Below, in pieces: positions 55,314 through 64,000 of a stretch of DNA of 64,000 nt. The translations under genes were made by a program, and so were the position numbers. The notes beneath the pieces are model-generated. The model saw nothing but the letters and a program-made list of their open reading frames with translations, was not told the DNA's origin and did not search any database. Numbering within the stretch: position 1 is the first letter of the stretch; each line of letters starts with the position of its first letter. The DNA comes from Dyadobacter sp. 3J3 (GTDB taxonomy: Bacteria > Bacteroidota > Bacteroidia > Cytophagales > Spirosomataceae), in NCBI RefSeq assembly GCF_009801115.1, contig NZ_VTOL01000001.1, positions 751,048 to 815,047 of the forward strand. The letters run 5' to 3'.

Positions 55314-58300
55314 ATGAATAAATTCATTCGGGGAATCGTAGGTTTCTCTCTCAAAAACCGGTTTTTCATCTTCTTCCTGACGGGCCTTATGATCGTGGCC
55401 GGCGTGGTCAGTTACAGAAGTACGCCTTTGGAAGCATTTCCGGATATTACCAATACGCAGATCATTATCGTTTCACAGTGGCATGGCCGGAGTGCAGAAG
55501 AAATTGAACGGTTTGTTACACAGCCCATCGAAATTGCCATGAACTCGGTTCAGCGGAAAGCCAATGTCCGAAGTGTAACGATGTTTGGTTTGTCTGTTAT
55601 CAAAATTATTTTCGATGACGATGTGGAAGATTTTTTCGCCCGTCAACAAGTCAATAATCAGCTAAGAACTGTTTCATTACCAGATGGTGTTGAGCCGGAA
55701 GTTCAGCCTCCATACGGACCAACAGGAGAAATTTTCAGATATTCTCTTGAAAGTAAAGACCGCGACAGCCGTGAGTTGTTGACCCTTCAAAACTGGGTAA
55801 TCGACCGTCAGTTGCGTAGCGTTCCGGGTGTAGCCGATGTGGTTGCTTTCGGTGGCCGTGAAAAGATTTATGAAGTTCAGGTAAATCCTACAAAACTGGT
55901 TAAATACAATATTACGCCGTTGGAAGTCTATCAAGCTGTTACAAAAAGTAACGTAAATGTTGGTGGTGATGTAATTGAAAAAAATGGCCAAGCCTATGTT
56001 GTACGAGGAATAGGATTACTGGAATCAACACAGGATATTGAAAACATTATTGTAGAATATGTAAAAGATTATCCGATCCTTGTAAAAAACGTAGCTGATG
56101 TAAAAGAATCGGATTTGCCCCGTGTTGGGCAGGTCGGTTTGGGCAAAAATGATGACGTTGTTGAAGGTATTGTGGTACAGCGCAAGGGAGAAAACCCAAG
56201 TGAAGTATTGGCAAGAATCAAGGAGAAAATCGGTGAGTTGAATACGAAGATATTGCCACCGGATGTTAAAATGGTCACTTTTTATGACCGTGACAATCTG
56301 ATTGAATTTTGTGCTGATACGGTAAAACATAACCTTGTTGAAGGAATTGTTTTCGTAACAGTTATCGTATTTCTATTCATGGCAGACTGGCGGACGACGA
56401 TCATCGTTTCCATCATTATTCCGCTGGCGCTTCTATTTGCGTTTACTTGTTTGAAACTGAAAGGGATGTCTGCCAACTTACTATCGATGGGGGCGATTGA
56501 CTTCGGAATTATCATTGATGGGGCCGTGGTGATGGTCGAGGGAATATTTGTAGCCCTGGATCATCTTGCCCACAAAAACGGAATGGATCGGTATAATAAA
56601 CTTTCCAAACTCGGACTGATCAAAAAGACGGGTGGTGAAATGGGAAAAGCTATATTTTTCTCAAAACTGATTATCATTACCGCACTGCTACCTATTTTCA
56701 GTTTCCAGAAAGTGGAAGGTAAAATGTTTAGCCCTCTGGCATTTACCTTAGGTTTTGCCTTGCTTGGCGCTTTGTTTTATACACTTACGCTGGTTCCGGT
56801 TTTGTGTTCTTTCTTGTTGAATAAAAACGTTCGTGAAAAAAATAACCCGATCGTTAACTTCTTTGACAAAATCGTCATGGGAGGTTTCAACTGGTGTTTT
56901 GGACATAAAAAGATCAGTTTTATATTCGCTACCGTATTTTTAAGTGTTTCTCTTTTCTCTTCAACATGGCTTGGAACCGAGTTTTTGCCACAGCTGAATG
57001 AAGGTGCACTTTGGGTTACTGCCGAATTGCCAATGAGTATGTCGCTGCCTGAAAGTGTGAAAATGGCAAGTGATATCCGGAAAGATCTGGCCACTTTTAA
57101 AGAAGTGAAACAGGTACTTTCTCAGGTTGGCCGTTCCAATGACGGTACTGACCCGAACGGATTTTATTTCTGCCAGTTCCAGGTGGATTTGGTGCCAAAG
57201 AAAGAATGGAAACGTAAAATCACGAATGAGCAGCTTACTGATGAAATGAACAAATTGCTAAGCGTTTATCCGGGTGTTTTGTACAATTACTCACAGCCGA
57301 TTGTTGATAACGTAGCAGAAGCTGTGGCTGGATACAAGGCAAGTAACGGTATTAAGATATTTGGTCCAAATCTTGAAGAACTTGAAAAATATGCAAACCT
57401 GTCCATGGACGCTGTTCGGGATGTGGATGGTATCAAAGACCTGGGACTTATCCGTAACATTGGTCAGCCGGAGATCAGCGTAATTTTGCAGGATCACAAA
57501 ATGGCACAATATGGTGTAAGTACAGCTGATGTTCAGGCGGTTATTGAAATGGCAATTGGTGGAAAAACAGCGTCAATCCTGTACGAAGGTGAACGTAAAT
57601 TTGATATTCGTCTGCGTTATCAACAACAATATCGTCGTGATGAGCAGGATATTCAGCAATTGATGGTACCTACTTTAACAGGTGGCAAAATCCCGTTGAA
57701 AGAAATTTCGTCCATTCGGAAAGTTACCGGTCCTGCATTTGTTTATCGTGATAATAATAAACGGTTTATTGGTGTGAAATTCTCAGTTCGTGGCCGTGAC
57801 CTTGGAGGTACTATTGCAGAAGCGCAGCAACGTGTAAGAGAAAAATTGCCTAACCTGCCAAAAGGTTATTCTATTGAATGGGTTGGAGAATTTGAAAATC
57901 AGGTTCGCGCTACTTCCAGATTAGGACAAGTTGTCCCGATCAGTTTGATCGGTATTTTCATTCTTCTTTTCATCATGTTCAGCAATGCAAAGGATGCAGG
58001 TCTGGTTTTGGTGAACGTACCTTTTGCATTGATTGGAGGAATTCTTGCACTGCATGCGACACATATGAACTTCGGAATTTCAGCAGGTGTTGGTTTTATC
58101 GCACTCTTTGGGTTATGCGTCCAGAACGGGGTAATTCTGATTTCTGTCTTTAATAAAAATCTTGCAGCCCATATGCCTCTTGACGATGCCATTCGAGAGG
58201 GTGTCAAGTCAAGAATCCGGCCGGTAGTCATGACCGCACTCATGGCTGCCATTGGGCTGCTCCCAGCTGCTACTTCCACAGGTATCGGATCGGAAACACA

Positions 58301-58418
58301 AAAACCGCTGGCGATTGTCGTAATCGGAGGATTAATAACAGCAACTGTTTTAACGCTGTTGATTTTCCCGATCATTTACGCATTCTTCAATAAAAAGAAA
58401 CAGCCGGTACATTCTTGA
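55314..58418 (+). CDS. Heavy-metal-efflux RND pump, CzcA family
   Basis: 1034 residues from ATG 55314; the open frame back to TTG 55206 runs through the hairpin repeat and does not resemble the family. About 12 transmembrane helices with two large periplasmic loops. The proton-relay motif DFGIIIDGAVVMVEG in TM4 is the version found in divalent-cation pumps (CzcA, CnrA); copper/silver pumps have a GAMVDAA-type motif. Zn, Co, Cd or Ni is therefore more likely than Cu or Ag. Strong terminator follows. Confidence 0.94.
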   Translation: MNKFIRGIVGFSLKNRFFIFFLTGLMIVAGVVSYRSTPLEAFPDITNTQIIIVSQWHGRSAEEIERFVTQPIEIAMNSVQRKANVRSVTMFGLSVIKIIFDDDVEDFFARQQVNNQLRTVSLPDGVEPEVQPPYGPTGEIFRYSLESKDRDSRELLTLQNWVIDRQLRSVPGVADVVAFGGREKIYEVQVNPTKLVKYNITPLEVYQAVTKSNVNVGGDVIEKNGQAYVVRGIGLLESTQDIENIIVEYVKDYPILVKNVADVKESDLPRVGQVGLGKNDDVVEGIVVQRKGENPSEVLARIKEKIGELNTKILPPDVKMVTFYDRDNLIEFCADTVKHNLVEGIVFVTVIVFLFMADWRTTIIVSIIIPLALLFAFTCLKLKGMSANLLSMGAIDFGIIIDGAVVMVEGIFVALDHLAHKNGMDRYNKLSKLGLIKKTGGEMGKAIFFSKLIIITALLPIFSFQKVEGKMFSPLAFTLGFALLGALFYTLTLVPVLCSFLLNKNVREKNNPIVNFFDKIVMGGFNWCFGHKKISFIFATVFLSVSLFSSTWLGTEFLPQLNEGALWVTAELPMSMSLPESVKMASDIRKDLATFKEVKQVLSQVGRSNDGTDPNGFYFCQFQVDLVPKKEWKRKITNEQLTDEMNKLLSVYPGVLYNYSQPIVDNVAEAVAGYKASNGIKIFGPNLEELEKYANLSMDAVRDVDGIKDLGLIRNIGQPEISVILQDHKMAQYGVSTADVQAVIEMAIGGKTASILYEGERKFDIRLRYQQQYRRDEQDIQQLMVPTLTGGKIPLKEISSIRKVTGPAFVYRDNNKRFIGVKFSVRGRDLGGTIAEAQQRVREKLPNLPKGYSIEWVGEFENQVRATSRLGQVVPISLIGIFILLFIMFSNAKDAGLVLVNVPFALIGGILALHATHMNFGISAGVGFIALFGLCVQNGVILISVFNKNLAAHMPLDDAIREGVKSRIRPVVMTALMAAIGLLPAATSTGIGSETQKPLAIVVIGGLITATVLTLLIFPIIYAFFNKKKQPVHS

Positions 58419-58439
58419 TATTATAATAAACTCTGCTTT

Positions 58440-58472
58440 CCCCGCTCTGAACATTCGGAGCGGGGATTTTTT
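58440..58472 (+). terminator. Terminator of the efflux operon
   Basis: CCCCGCTC and GAGCGGGG pair around TGAACATTCG, followed by ATTTTTTG. Confidence 0.9.
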
Positions 58473-58503
58473 GTTGTCAAATTTCTCAGTCACTAATAGG
58501 CTG

Positions 58504-58534
58504 TACGTCGACAAAAAGTAACCATACGTCGACA
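58504..58534 (+). promoter_or_regulatory. Direct repeat TACGTCGACA, candidate operator
   Basis: TACGTCGACA occurs at 58504-58513 and 58525-58534, 21 bp apart start to start, which is two helical turns. Each copy contains the palindromic hexamer GTCGAC. It lies 87-117 bp upstream of the gene at 58621. No other copy was seen in the window. Confidence 0.6.
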
Positions 58535-58620
58535 TTACAAATCATCGATTAAACAAATCGGTTATATCGGTGTCATAGAATCACAAAACGCAGAAATTAA
58601 CTTTATAAACATCAGAAATC

Positions 58621-59172
58621 ATGAAAAAGATAATCGTAGCCATATTCGTTTTTGTTGCAGCTTTCTCAGCTCCAAAAGCAGAAGCACAAATCAGTTTAAG
58701 TATTAATATCGGTCAGCAGCCAGCATGGGGCCCTACCGGTTATGATCACGTAGATTTTTATTATCTACCAGACATCAATGTTTATTATGATGTGGTAAGA
58801 GCGCAGTATGTTTATCCAAGCGGAAATCAGTGGGTTTATGGACAAAACCTTCCGGCACGCTATCGTAATTTTGATATATACAATAGCTATAAAGTGGTCG
58901 TAAATGAAGCAAGACCATATTTGCATAATAATGTATATGTTACAAAATATGCCAGATACAAAGGTCAGCACAACCAGCAGATCATTCGTGACAGCAGAGA
59001 TCAGAAATATTTCCAAAGTGCTCAGCATCCGCAACACCAACAATGGGAAAAACAACAAACAAAAGTTGTTGTGAAAACAAATAATAATAACAACAACAGA
59101 AATAATAACGCAAGAAACAATAATAACGGTCGTGATAACAAAAACGACAAAAAAGGAAATGGCAGAAATTAA
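58621..59172 (+). CDS. Secreted protein with Asn-rich C-terminus, unknown function
   Basis: 183 residues. Signal peptide 1-23 (FSAPKAEAQ). The mature part (about 24-120) is Tyr/Asn/Gln-rich, with HVDFYYLPDINVYYD and PSGNQWVYGQNLP, and has a predicted beta-rich character. The last ~35 residues are nearly pure Asn, Arg, Lys, Gly and Asp and encoded by AAT/AAC runs. Similar small periplasmic or surface proteins occur in Bacteroidota, but I cannot name a family. Two TACGTCGACA repeats upstream suggest specific regulation. Confidence 0.75.
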   Translation: MKKIIVAIFVFVAAFSAPKAEAQISLSINIGQQPAWGPTGYDHVDFYYLPDINVYYDVVRAQYVYPSGNQWVYGQNLPARYRNFDIYNSYKVVVNEARPYLHNNVYVTKYARYKGQHNQQIIRDSRDQKYFQSAQHPQHQQWEKQQTKVVVKTNNNNNNRNNNARNNNNGRDNKNDKKGNGRN

Positions 59173-59223
59173 GATTCTGAATTTAAGCTATTTCGTTAAT
59201 TCTTTTATATTGATAAATTAATA

Positions 59224-59262
59224 AAAACCCTCATCTTGAAACAGGATGAGGGTTTTTATTAT
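59224..59262 (+). terminator. Terminator after the Asn-rich protein gene
   Basis: AAACCCTCATC and GATGAGGGTTT form an 11-bp stem around TTGAAACAG, followed by TTTATT; may serve both convergent genes. Confidence 0.88.
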
Positions 59263-59291
59263 ATATCAGATCGTTTCGGAAGATTATCGTT

Positions 59292-60056
59292 TTAAAACTG
59301 AAAACATAATAGGAAAAAATTATATGCTGAATGGAGCAAAATTCCGTGTAAAAAACCATATTTTAGACGGACATAACCCAACAAAAAACCTAAGGAAGTT
59401 TGTGGAAGCGTAATGATCGGAATTAATAAAAGTGTAGAAAAACGCAAATCAAAATCGGTCATATGATGCAACCCAAAACCAACCACCGACACATAGAAAA
59501 TTACTTTATAATACTTTTGCCAAAATTCTTCCAACCGATTATTTATGTCCCGATTTTCATACAGAAAACTATAAACCATTGCCATTAAAATAAGACTTAA
59601 TCCAACAGCCAGGGAAGTATGATTAGGCTCTCCAAAAATACCATAACCCGTGACAAATTTTTGTAATAAATAAAACAACCAAATACCAGAAAACGCTGCG
59701 AAGTTTATTTTGGAATATTTAAGACATAGACGAAATTTAAGTTCTTCCACAATGGGCGCATATAAACAAGCTAATCCGATTTTATAAACCCAGGTCTTCT
59801 GCCTGACAGAATTCAGAAAAACACTTACAGGTTTTTCTATATTGAAAATTTCAAAAAAAGAGAATACGATTAATCCTGAAACCAAACTCAACAGTAATGC
59901 CAACAGAAATACTCGAAGAAATTCTATCTGACTAAAATAAAACTGATTCTTACCAGAAGTAACTTTTCCACCTGATAATAAAATACCTAATTCCGAAATG
60001 ATCATTTTCATAACAACAGGATTTACTGAGGAGATAACGTTTCTGTTGTTTGACAC
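59292..60056 (-). CDS. CPBP-family intramembrane metalloprotease-like protein
   Basis: 254 residues if the GTG at 60056 is used, 239 if the ATG at 60011 is the start. About six transmembrane helices. CPBP (Abi/Rce1-like) motifs are present: EELKFRL (E-E-x3-R) in the middle, FGLHHMTDF and HGILLHSAYNF. These supply the Glu and His residues of the putative metal site. Substrate unknown; members process prenylated proteins, bacteriocins or act in signalling. Single gene, convergent with 58621. Confidence 0.85.
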   Translation of the reverse strand: MSNNRNVISSVNPVVMKMIISELGILLSGGKVTSGKNQFYFSQIEFLRVFLLALLLSLVSGLIVFSFFEIFNIEKPVSVFLNSVRQKTWVYKIGLACLYAPIVEELKFRLCLKYSKINFAAFSGIWLFYLLQKFVTGYGIFGEPNHTSLAVGLSLILMAMVYSFLYENRDINNRLEEFWQKYYKVIFYVSVVGFGLHHMTDFDLRFSTLLLIPIITLPQTSLGFLLGYVRLKYGFLHGILLHSAYNFFLLCFQF

Positions 60057-60085
60057 AAATTTGAACCTCGCGTCACTGTATGAAA

Positions 60086-60114
60086 TGAAAAAATCCCTCG
60101 TGAAAGGGATTTTA
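60086..60114 (-). terminator. Terminator of the reverse-strand signalling operon
   Basis: On the reverse strand AAAATCCCT and AGGGATTTT pair around a small loop, followed by a TTTT run. Confidence 0.75.
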
Positions 60115-60168
60115 AATCTTATTAATATGATTGATTGTATCGATTATAATCTGACTTTGGGGAATTAT

Positions 60169-61593
60169 TTAATTTGAAAAACTTACTGTGAAAGTTGTTC
60201 CCTCTCCTACTTCTGACTGCACGTCGATACGTCCGTGGTGTGCATGAAGAATGTTTAGCGTTGTCGCTAATCCAAGCCCCATACCATTTTTCTTGCCTGT
60301 AAAGTAAGGTTCAAAAACCTTGTCCATATTTTCCTGACTGATACCTGAGCCATTATCCGCAAAAATAACCTGCAAAGAATCTGCCTGAATCCGGGTCGTT
60401 ATCCTCAATATTCCTTTGTCCTCATCCATGGCTTCAATAGCGTTGGTGATAAGATTTAAAAACGCCATTTGTAAGGAAACGGAATCAAGCGGAATGAAAA
60501 AATCCTCGTCTGCATAAGCCTTGACAATCTTGATTCTTTTCAGCTGCACCCGGTCATAAGCAGTTGCAATCGCTTCATCCAGAATGTAATGGATGGATTG
60601 TTCAACCAAAACAATATCAGCAGAACTCGAAGGTTGCAGCAATTGCGTGATCAGATCATTGATGCGGGTACAATTTCGCTTGATAATCTGGGTATAAAAT
60701 TTATGGTCCTCATCAACCAATTCCATTTCCAGCTGTTCCGCAGAAAGATTTACATTGGTAAGCGGATTTCTTACTTCATGCGCCAGCATTCTAACCAGCC
60801 GGCTTGTTACAGCTAGTTTTTCAGAAAAAAGCCTTTCTCTTTCCGACTGCTTTCTGGCAGTAATATCATGCAAGCGGCCCTGAACATAAGGGTTATCCTC
60901 ATCCATTTCCATAGAAGCTGAAAAAACACAATACTTCTTCTCACCATCCGTCGTTGCAATCCGAACTTCAAAATCCTGTATCGCCCTATCCTCGATACCA
61001 TCCCAAACCAATCCAAAATTTGAGTCATCTACAATTTCAAGAATATTTTTCCCTTTCAATTCTCTTGGCAAGTAACCGGTAAGCGTGCAGGCCGACGTAT
61101 TAAAATCAGTGATAACCCCTTCAAGATCACTGATAAATAAAAAATCATTGGATTCCTCAAAGACCCTTCGATAACGTCTTTCACTATGGCGCAATGCTTT
61201 TAAAACCGAGGTGCGCTCCAAGGCATAACGAATCGTCCGTTCAAGCTTTTCAGGATCCAGCTCATTTTTTATCAGATAATCCACCGCGCCGAGGCGCAAT
61301 GCTTCTACGGCAATTTTTGTATCGCCTTTTCCTGTAAGAAGAATCATTGGCTCTTCACATTCAAGGGTTGTGGCTTCCTCAATCAGGTCAATTCCATTGC
61401 GTTCACCCAACAAATAATCAAAAAAGTAGAGATCAAACTTTTTGTTTTGAATGGCATGAATCGCTTCCTTGTATGTCGCACACCAGGTTATGTCGAATTT
61501 CCAGTTTATAAGATCGTTAAAATACTCTCTGGTAAGAAAGTAATCATCTTCATCATCGTCAACCAGGAGTACGGTAATCAATTTGTTGTTCAT
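60169..61593 (-). CDS. Hybrid receiver-PAS-histidine kinase
   Basis: 474 residues, no membrane segment. Receiver domain 5-125 with phosphoacceptor Asp59 (LYFFDYLLG) and Lys109; PAS domain about 135-250 (RRYRRVFEESNDFLFISD); HisKA with H-box RMLAHEVRNPLTN (His272); HATPase with NLITNAIEAM, DNGSGIS and GMGLGLATTLNILHAHHG. The phosphotransfer order is reversed compared with classical hybrids: the receiver precedes the kinase. It is the last gene of an operon with another kinase and a sigma-54 activator. Confidence 0.93.
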   Translation of the reverse strand: MNNKLITVLLVDDDEDDYFLTREYFNDLINWKFDITWCATYKEAIHAIQNKKFDLYFFDYLLGERNGIDLIEEATTLECEEPMILLTGKGDTKIAVEALRLGAVDYLIKNELDPEKLERTIRYALERTSVLKALRHSERRYRRVFEESNDFLFISDLEGVITDFNTSACTLTGYLPRELKGKNILEIVDDSNFGLVWDGIEDRAIQDFEVRIATTDGEKKYCVFSASMEMDEDNPYVQGRLHDITARKQSERERLFSEKLAVTSRLVRMLAHEVRNPLTNVNLSAEQLEMELVDEDHKFYTQIIKRNCTRINDLITQLLQPSSSADIVLVEQSIHYILDEAIATAYDRVQLKRIKIVKAYADEDFFIPLDSVSLQMAFLNLITNAIEAMDEDKGILRITTRIQADSLQVIFADNGSGISQENMDKVFEPYFTGKKNGMGLGLATTLNILHAHHGRIDVQSEVGEGTTFTVSFSN

Positions 61594-61617
61594 TAGAAAT
61601 GAATAGAAAAAGTCCTT

Positions 61618-63126
61618 TTAATTTTGACTAACCGGAAGAATAATTTCGAATGTTGCACCGTGATCCGGGATTCCAAATGCTTCAATATTTCCATGATGGC
61701 TTTCAACCACTTTTTTACATACAGAAAGCCCAATGCCCGCCCCCTCATACTCCGAACGGCCTCTTAAACGCTGAAAAATCGTAAAAATCCTGGACGCGTT
61801 GTCATTAGAAAATCCTATACCATTGTCTTTCAAAATAATCTTTATGTAATTTTTCTCTACCGGCATTTTTCTTTTCAACACCTCTGCAACGCTCAGCTCA
61901 GTTACATGAAGTGAAATCACAGGAATCGTTTCCGGTCTTGTAAATTTCAAAGCGTTGGAAATAAGATTGATAAAGAGCTGAGACATCTGAGACGGATTCG
62001 CATCTATTACAGGAAGTTTATCAAGCGCTATTACAGCTTGTTTTTGCTGAATTGTAACTTCTAAATCACTAACCGTACTTCTCAGGATTTCATTCAAATC
62101 TGTCTTCTCAAAAACATTCAAAGTGCCTGTAACTCTTGAAAATTCTAACAGATTATTTATCATTTTCTGCATTCGACCGGTAGCGCTCATAATGCGGCTT
62201 AGATAAACCTTCTGCTCCTGATTGAGTATGTCTTTTGTCTTACTTTCCAGACGCTCACCAAAAGAAGTAATTTTCCGCAGAGGCTCCTGCAAATCATGGG
62301 AGGCTACATATGCAAACTGTTCCAGGTCCTCATTGGATTTATTCAAATCACTGACTTTCCTTTCCAGTTCACTCTGTATTTCTCTAAGCGTGGTAACGTT
62401 GAAAGCGGTTCCGATTGAAATATTATGACCTGTTACTTCATCAATCGAATTATGACCGCGCACATACAAATATTTCTCCTCTCCATCCTCAGCTAAAATC
62501 CTGAATTCCAAAATATAAGCATCGGTATAGGAAAGTACATTTTTCAATTTTTCCGAGATAAGTTCAACGTCATCCGGATGAATATTTTTTTTGAAAGTTG
62601 CGCTGCTTAATTTTTCCATCGGCAAACTTTCCGGGGTGTAACCCATGAGTTTGTACATACCTTCCGTCCACTTATACCGGGCATCTTGTATGTCCCAGAT
62701 CCAGCTTCCGAATTCCATGGTTTCCTCAGCCTCAGCTGATAATTTTTGCAGATGTGCCAGCTGAGCTTCTACATTTCTTTCCGCAGAAATATCGGTGAGT
62801 GTATATAAATTATGTTTTTCGTCAATTGCCGACTTATCAATTCTGCACCATATACCTGATTTAGTAAATTGAAAATTGAAAAAACCACTTTCCCTTAAAA
62901 TATTAAAGTCAACATGCGCTCCGCATATCGACTTTAATGTTAATCCTTCAAGATCGGAAATTCCTGTTAGTCTGGATGCAGCATTATTGGCATAAAAACA
63001 CTCAGAATCTGAAAACGGCATTACCTCTTCATCGCTTCCGCAAACAAGAAATCCGGTTGGCGAGGCATTTAATATTTCATGAAAAGAAAATGGATATAAC
63101 TGATTTTTCAATCTATTAAATATCAA
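61618..63126 (-). CDS. Soluble PAS-domain histidine kinase
   Basis: 502 residues. Two PAS domains (about 12-120 and 135-250, FGSWIWDIQDARYKWTEGMYKLMGYTP in the second), then HisKA with H-box YVASHDLQEPLRKI (His277) and HATPase with NLISNALKFTRP, DNGIGFS and GAGIGLSVCKKVVESHHG. No transmembrane helix, so it senses an internal cue. No ATG precedes the first PAS; the start is a TTG, either at 63126 (11-bp overlap with the activator gene) or at 63111. Translational coupling to the upstream gene is likely. Confidence 0.88.
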   Translation of the reverse strand: MIFNRLKNQLYPFSFHEILNASPTGFLVCGSDEEVMPFSDSECFYANNAASRLTGISDLEGLTLKSICGAHVDFNILRESGFFNFQFTKSGIWCRIDKSAIDEKHNLYTLTDISAERNVEAQLAHLQKLSAEAEETMEFGSWIWDIQDARYKWTEGMYKLMGYTPESLPMEKLSSATFKKNIHPDDVELISEKLKNVLSYTDAYILEFRILAEDGEEKYLYVRGHNSIDEVTGHNISIGTAFNVTTLREIQSELERKVSDLNKSNEDLEQFAYVASHDLQEPLRKITSFGERLESKTKDILNQEQKVYLSRIMSATGRMQKMINNLLEFSRVTGTLNVFEKTDLNEILRSTVSDLEVTIQQKQAVIALDKLPVIDANPSQMSQLFINLISNALKFTRPETIPVISLHVTELSVAEVLKRKMPVEKNYIKIILKDNGIGFSNDNASRIFTIFQRLRGRSEYEGAGIGLSVCKKVVESHHGNIEAFGIPDHGATFEIILPVSQN

Positions 63127-64000
63127 ATTGTTTCATCTTGTTATACAACGTTTTCCGGTCAATATTTAACAAACGTGCCGCTTTGCTTTTGTTAAAATTA
63201 ACATCCCTCAAAACCTGCATGATCATATCATATTCGGCTTCATTTGCGACTGTTTTAAGGCTTGGCTTTGTATCATCGGTATCGGCAGCTTCAAGTATAA
63301 TCGGCGCTGAAATGATAGGCGAGGGTACAATTTCATCGTCCAGGTCTTTAAGTTTGTTATGATTGACAATCTCAAAAGGAAGTGACTTTTCTTCAATAAA
63401 TTCACCATCAGACAATAGTGTTGCACGTTTTATTACGTTTTTAAGCTCACGTAAATTACCAGGCCAGGAGTAATTGACGAAATCCTTCATCACCTCATCT
63501 GAAAAGCCTTTTACATTTTTAGACAACTCTGCATTTGTCGTATCCAGAAAAGTGGTAGCAAAAAGTATCAGATCATCCTTACGATTTCTTAGCGCCGGTA
63601 CCTCAATTGTAAATTCATTGAAGCGATAGTAAAGATCTTCTCTGAATTTACCATTTTTGGCTGCATCCAGCAATCTTTCGTTACTCGCCACAATAATCCT
63701 TACGTCCAGTTCAATTTCTTTGGAAGCTCCAATACGACGCATCTTACGCTCCTGCACTACGCGAAGCAAAGCAACCTGAATTTCGTAAGACAAATTGGAA
63801 ACTTCATCCAGAAATAAAGTACCTCCGTTGGCCATCTCAAAGTGGCCGATTTTGGTTTGTAAGGCTCCTGTAAAAGATCCTTTTTCATGACCAAAGAGCT
63901 CACTTCCTGCAAGTTCCTTTGAAATGGCTCCACAATCCATTGCCACAAATGGCATATCTTTTCTGCGAGATCTGTTATGTATTTCCTGCGCAATCGCCTC
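63116..64000 (-). CDS. Sigma-54-dependent activator, 5' part outside window
   Basis: The reading frame enters from the right edge of the window (residues EAIAQEIHNRSRRKD precede Met at 63955), so the protein is incomplete; Walker A and any N-terminal sensor or receiver domain are missing. Visible: contact loop GSFTGA (with Ser in place of the common Ala), Walker B TLFLDE, FREDLYYRFNEF, a linker, and the Fis-type HTH AARLLNIDRKTLYNKMKQFD. First visible gene of an operon with two histidine kinases, so phosphorylation control is plausible. Confidence 0.92.
   Translation of the reverse strand, partial: EAIAQEIHNRSRRKDMPFVAMDCGAISKELAGSELFGHEKGSFTGALQTKIGHFEMANGGTLFLDEVSNLSYEIQVALLRVVQERKMRRIGASKEIELDVRIIVASNERLLDAAKNGKFREDLYYRFNEFTIEVPALRNRKDDLILFATTFLDTTNAELSKNVKGFSDEVMKDFVNYSWPGNLRELKNVIKRATLLSDGEFIEEKSLPFEIVNHNKLKDLDDEIVPSPIISAPIILEAADTDDTKPSLKTVANEAEYDMIMQVLRDVNFNKSKAARLLNIDRKTLYNKMKQFDI

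Noticed and set aside
57899..58375. 158-codon frame opposite the CzcA gene
   Set aside because: Antisense shadow of transmembrane codons of a well-conserved pump.
55314..58418. Copper/silver (CusA) assignment
   Set aside because: The TM4 motif DFGIIIDGAVVMVE is that of divalent-cation pumps; the CusA-type GAMVDAA motif is absent.

Overview
The window is a chromosomal segment of a Gram-negative Bacteroidota bacterium, most likely of the order Cytophagales (Dyadobacter/Spirosoma-like; genus not provable here). Evidence: two tandem SusC/SusD pairs, a lipoprotein-type TamA homologue (TamL), an LptE-like lipoprotein, enhancer-binding proteins for sigma-54, and Bacteroidota-type TAnnTTTG -7 promoter elements upstream of several genes, with little sign of Shine-Dalgarno sequences. 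No rRNA, tRNA, phage, transposase, CRISPR or plasmid genes were seen. Content is mainly housekeeping and nutrient/metal transport, punctuated by repeat-rich intergenic regions.

Layout. 1-1300: repeats and a kinase-like protein of unknown role. 1469-5621: a molybdoenzyme locus (mobA, fdhD, small protein, FdhF/YdeP-type oxidoreductase). 5974-9438: glycerophosphodiesterase, SDR/AraC pair, M48 peptidase. 9602-12331: methionine synthesis genes metX and metY (reverse strand) behind a SAM riboswitch. 12535-14688: DUF721/DciA-like protein, LD-carboxypeptidase, SDR. 14689-15541: a four-helix-bundle (S23/Avd-like) gene set in a family of TTAAGGGTTAA/TTAACAATTAA repeats, including five tandem 78-bp units. 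15540-27025: M20 amidohydrolase, then two SusCD pairs. 27118-33420: aminotransferase, queuosine-precursor transporter, EEP hydrolase, rRNA/tRNA methyltransferase and TamL. 33621-41860: miaB, sigma-54 activator, lptE, TPR protein, secG, LOG protein, groES-groEL. 42189-44163: LolD-like ATPase and sucC. 44258-44650: an array of GGTGC-nnn-GCACC palindromes. 44672-47197: GntP permease and esterase. 47407-50506: lipid kinase facing a phosphatidate phosphatase-like gene, then a trans-sulfuration enzyme. 50582-58418: two-component system with a CzcCBA-type metal efflux operon. 58621-64000: secreted Asn-rich protein, CPBP membrane protein, and a signalling operon (sigma-54 activator, two histidine kinases).

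Functional links. SAM probably controls metY-metX by the riboswitch. The OmpR-type regulator next to the efflux operon has a plausible operator: three TTCTAA copies at exact 11-bp spacing just upstream of the operon. groESL has a sigma-54-like promoter, and two sigma-54 activators lie in the same window. The strongest candidate for something undescribed is the four-helix-bundle gene and its stop-codon-abutting repeat family (14689-15541, with relatives at 5-217). All functional statements come from reading sequence and recalling families; no database search was run.
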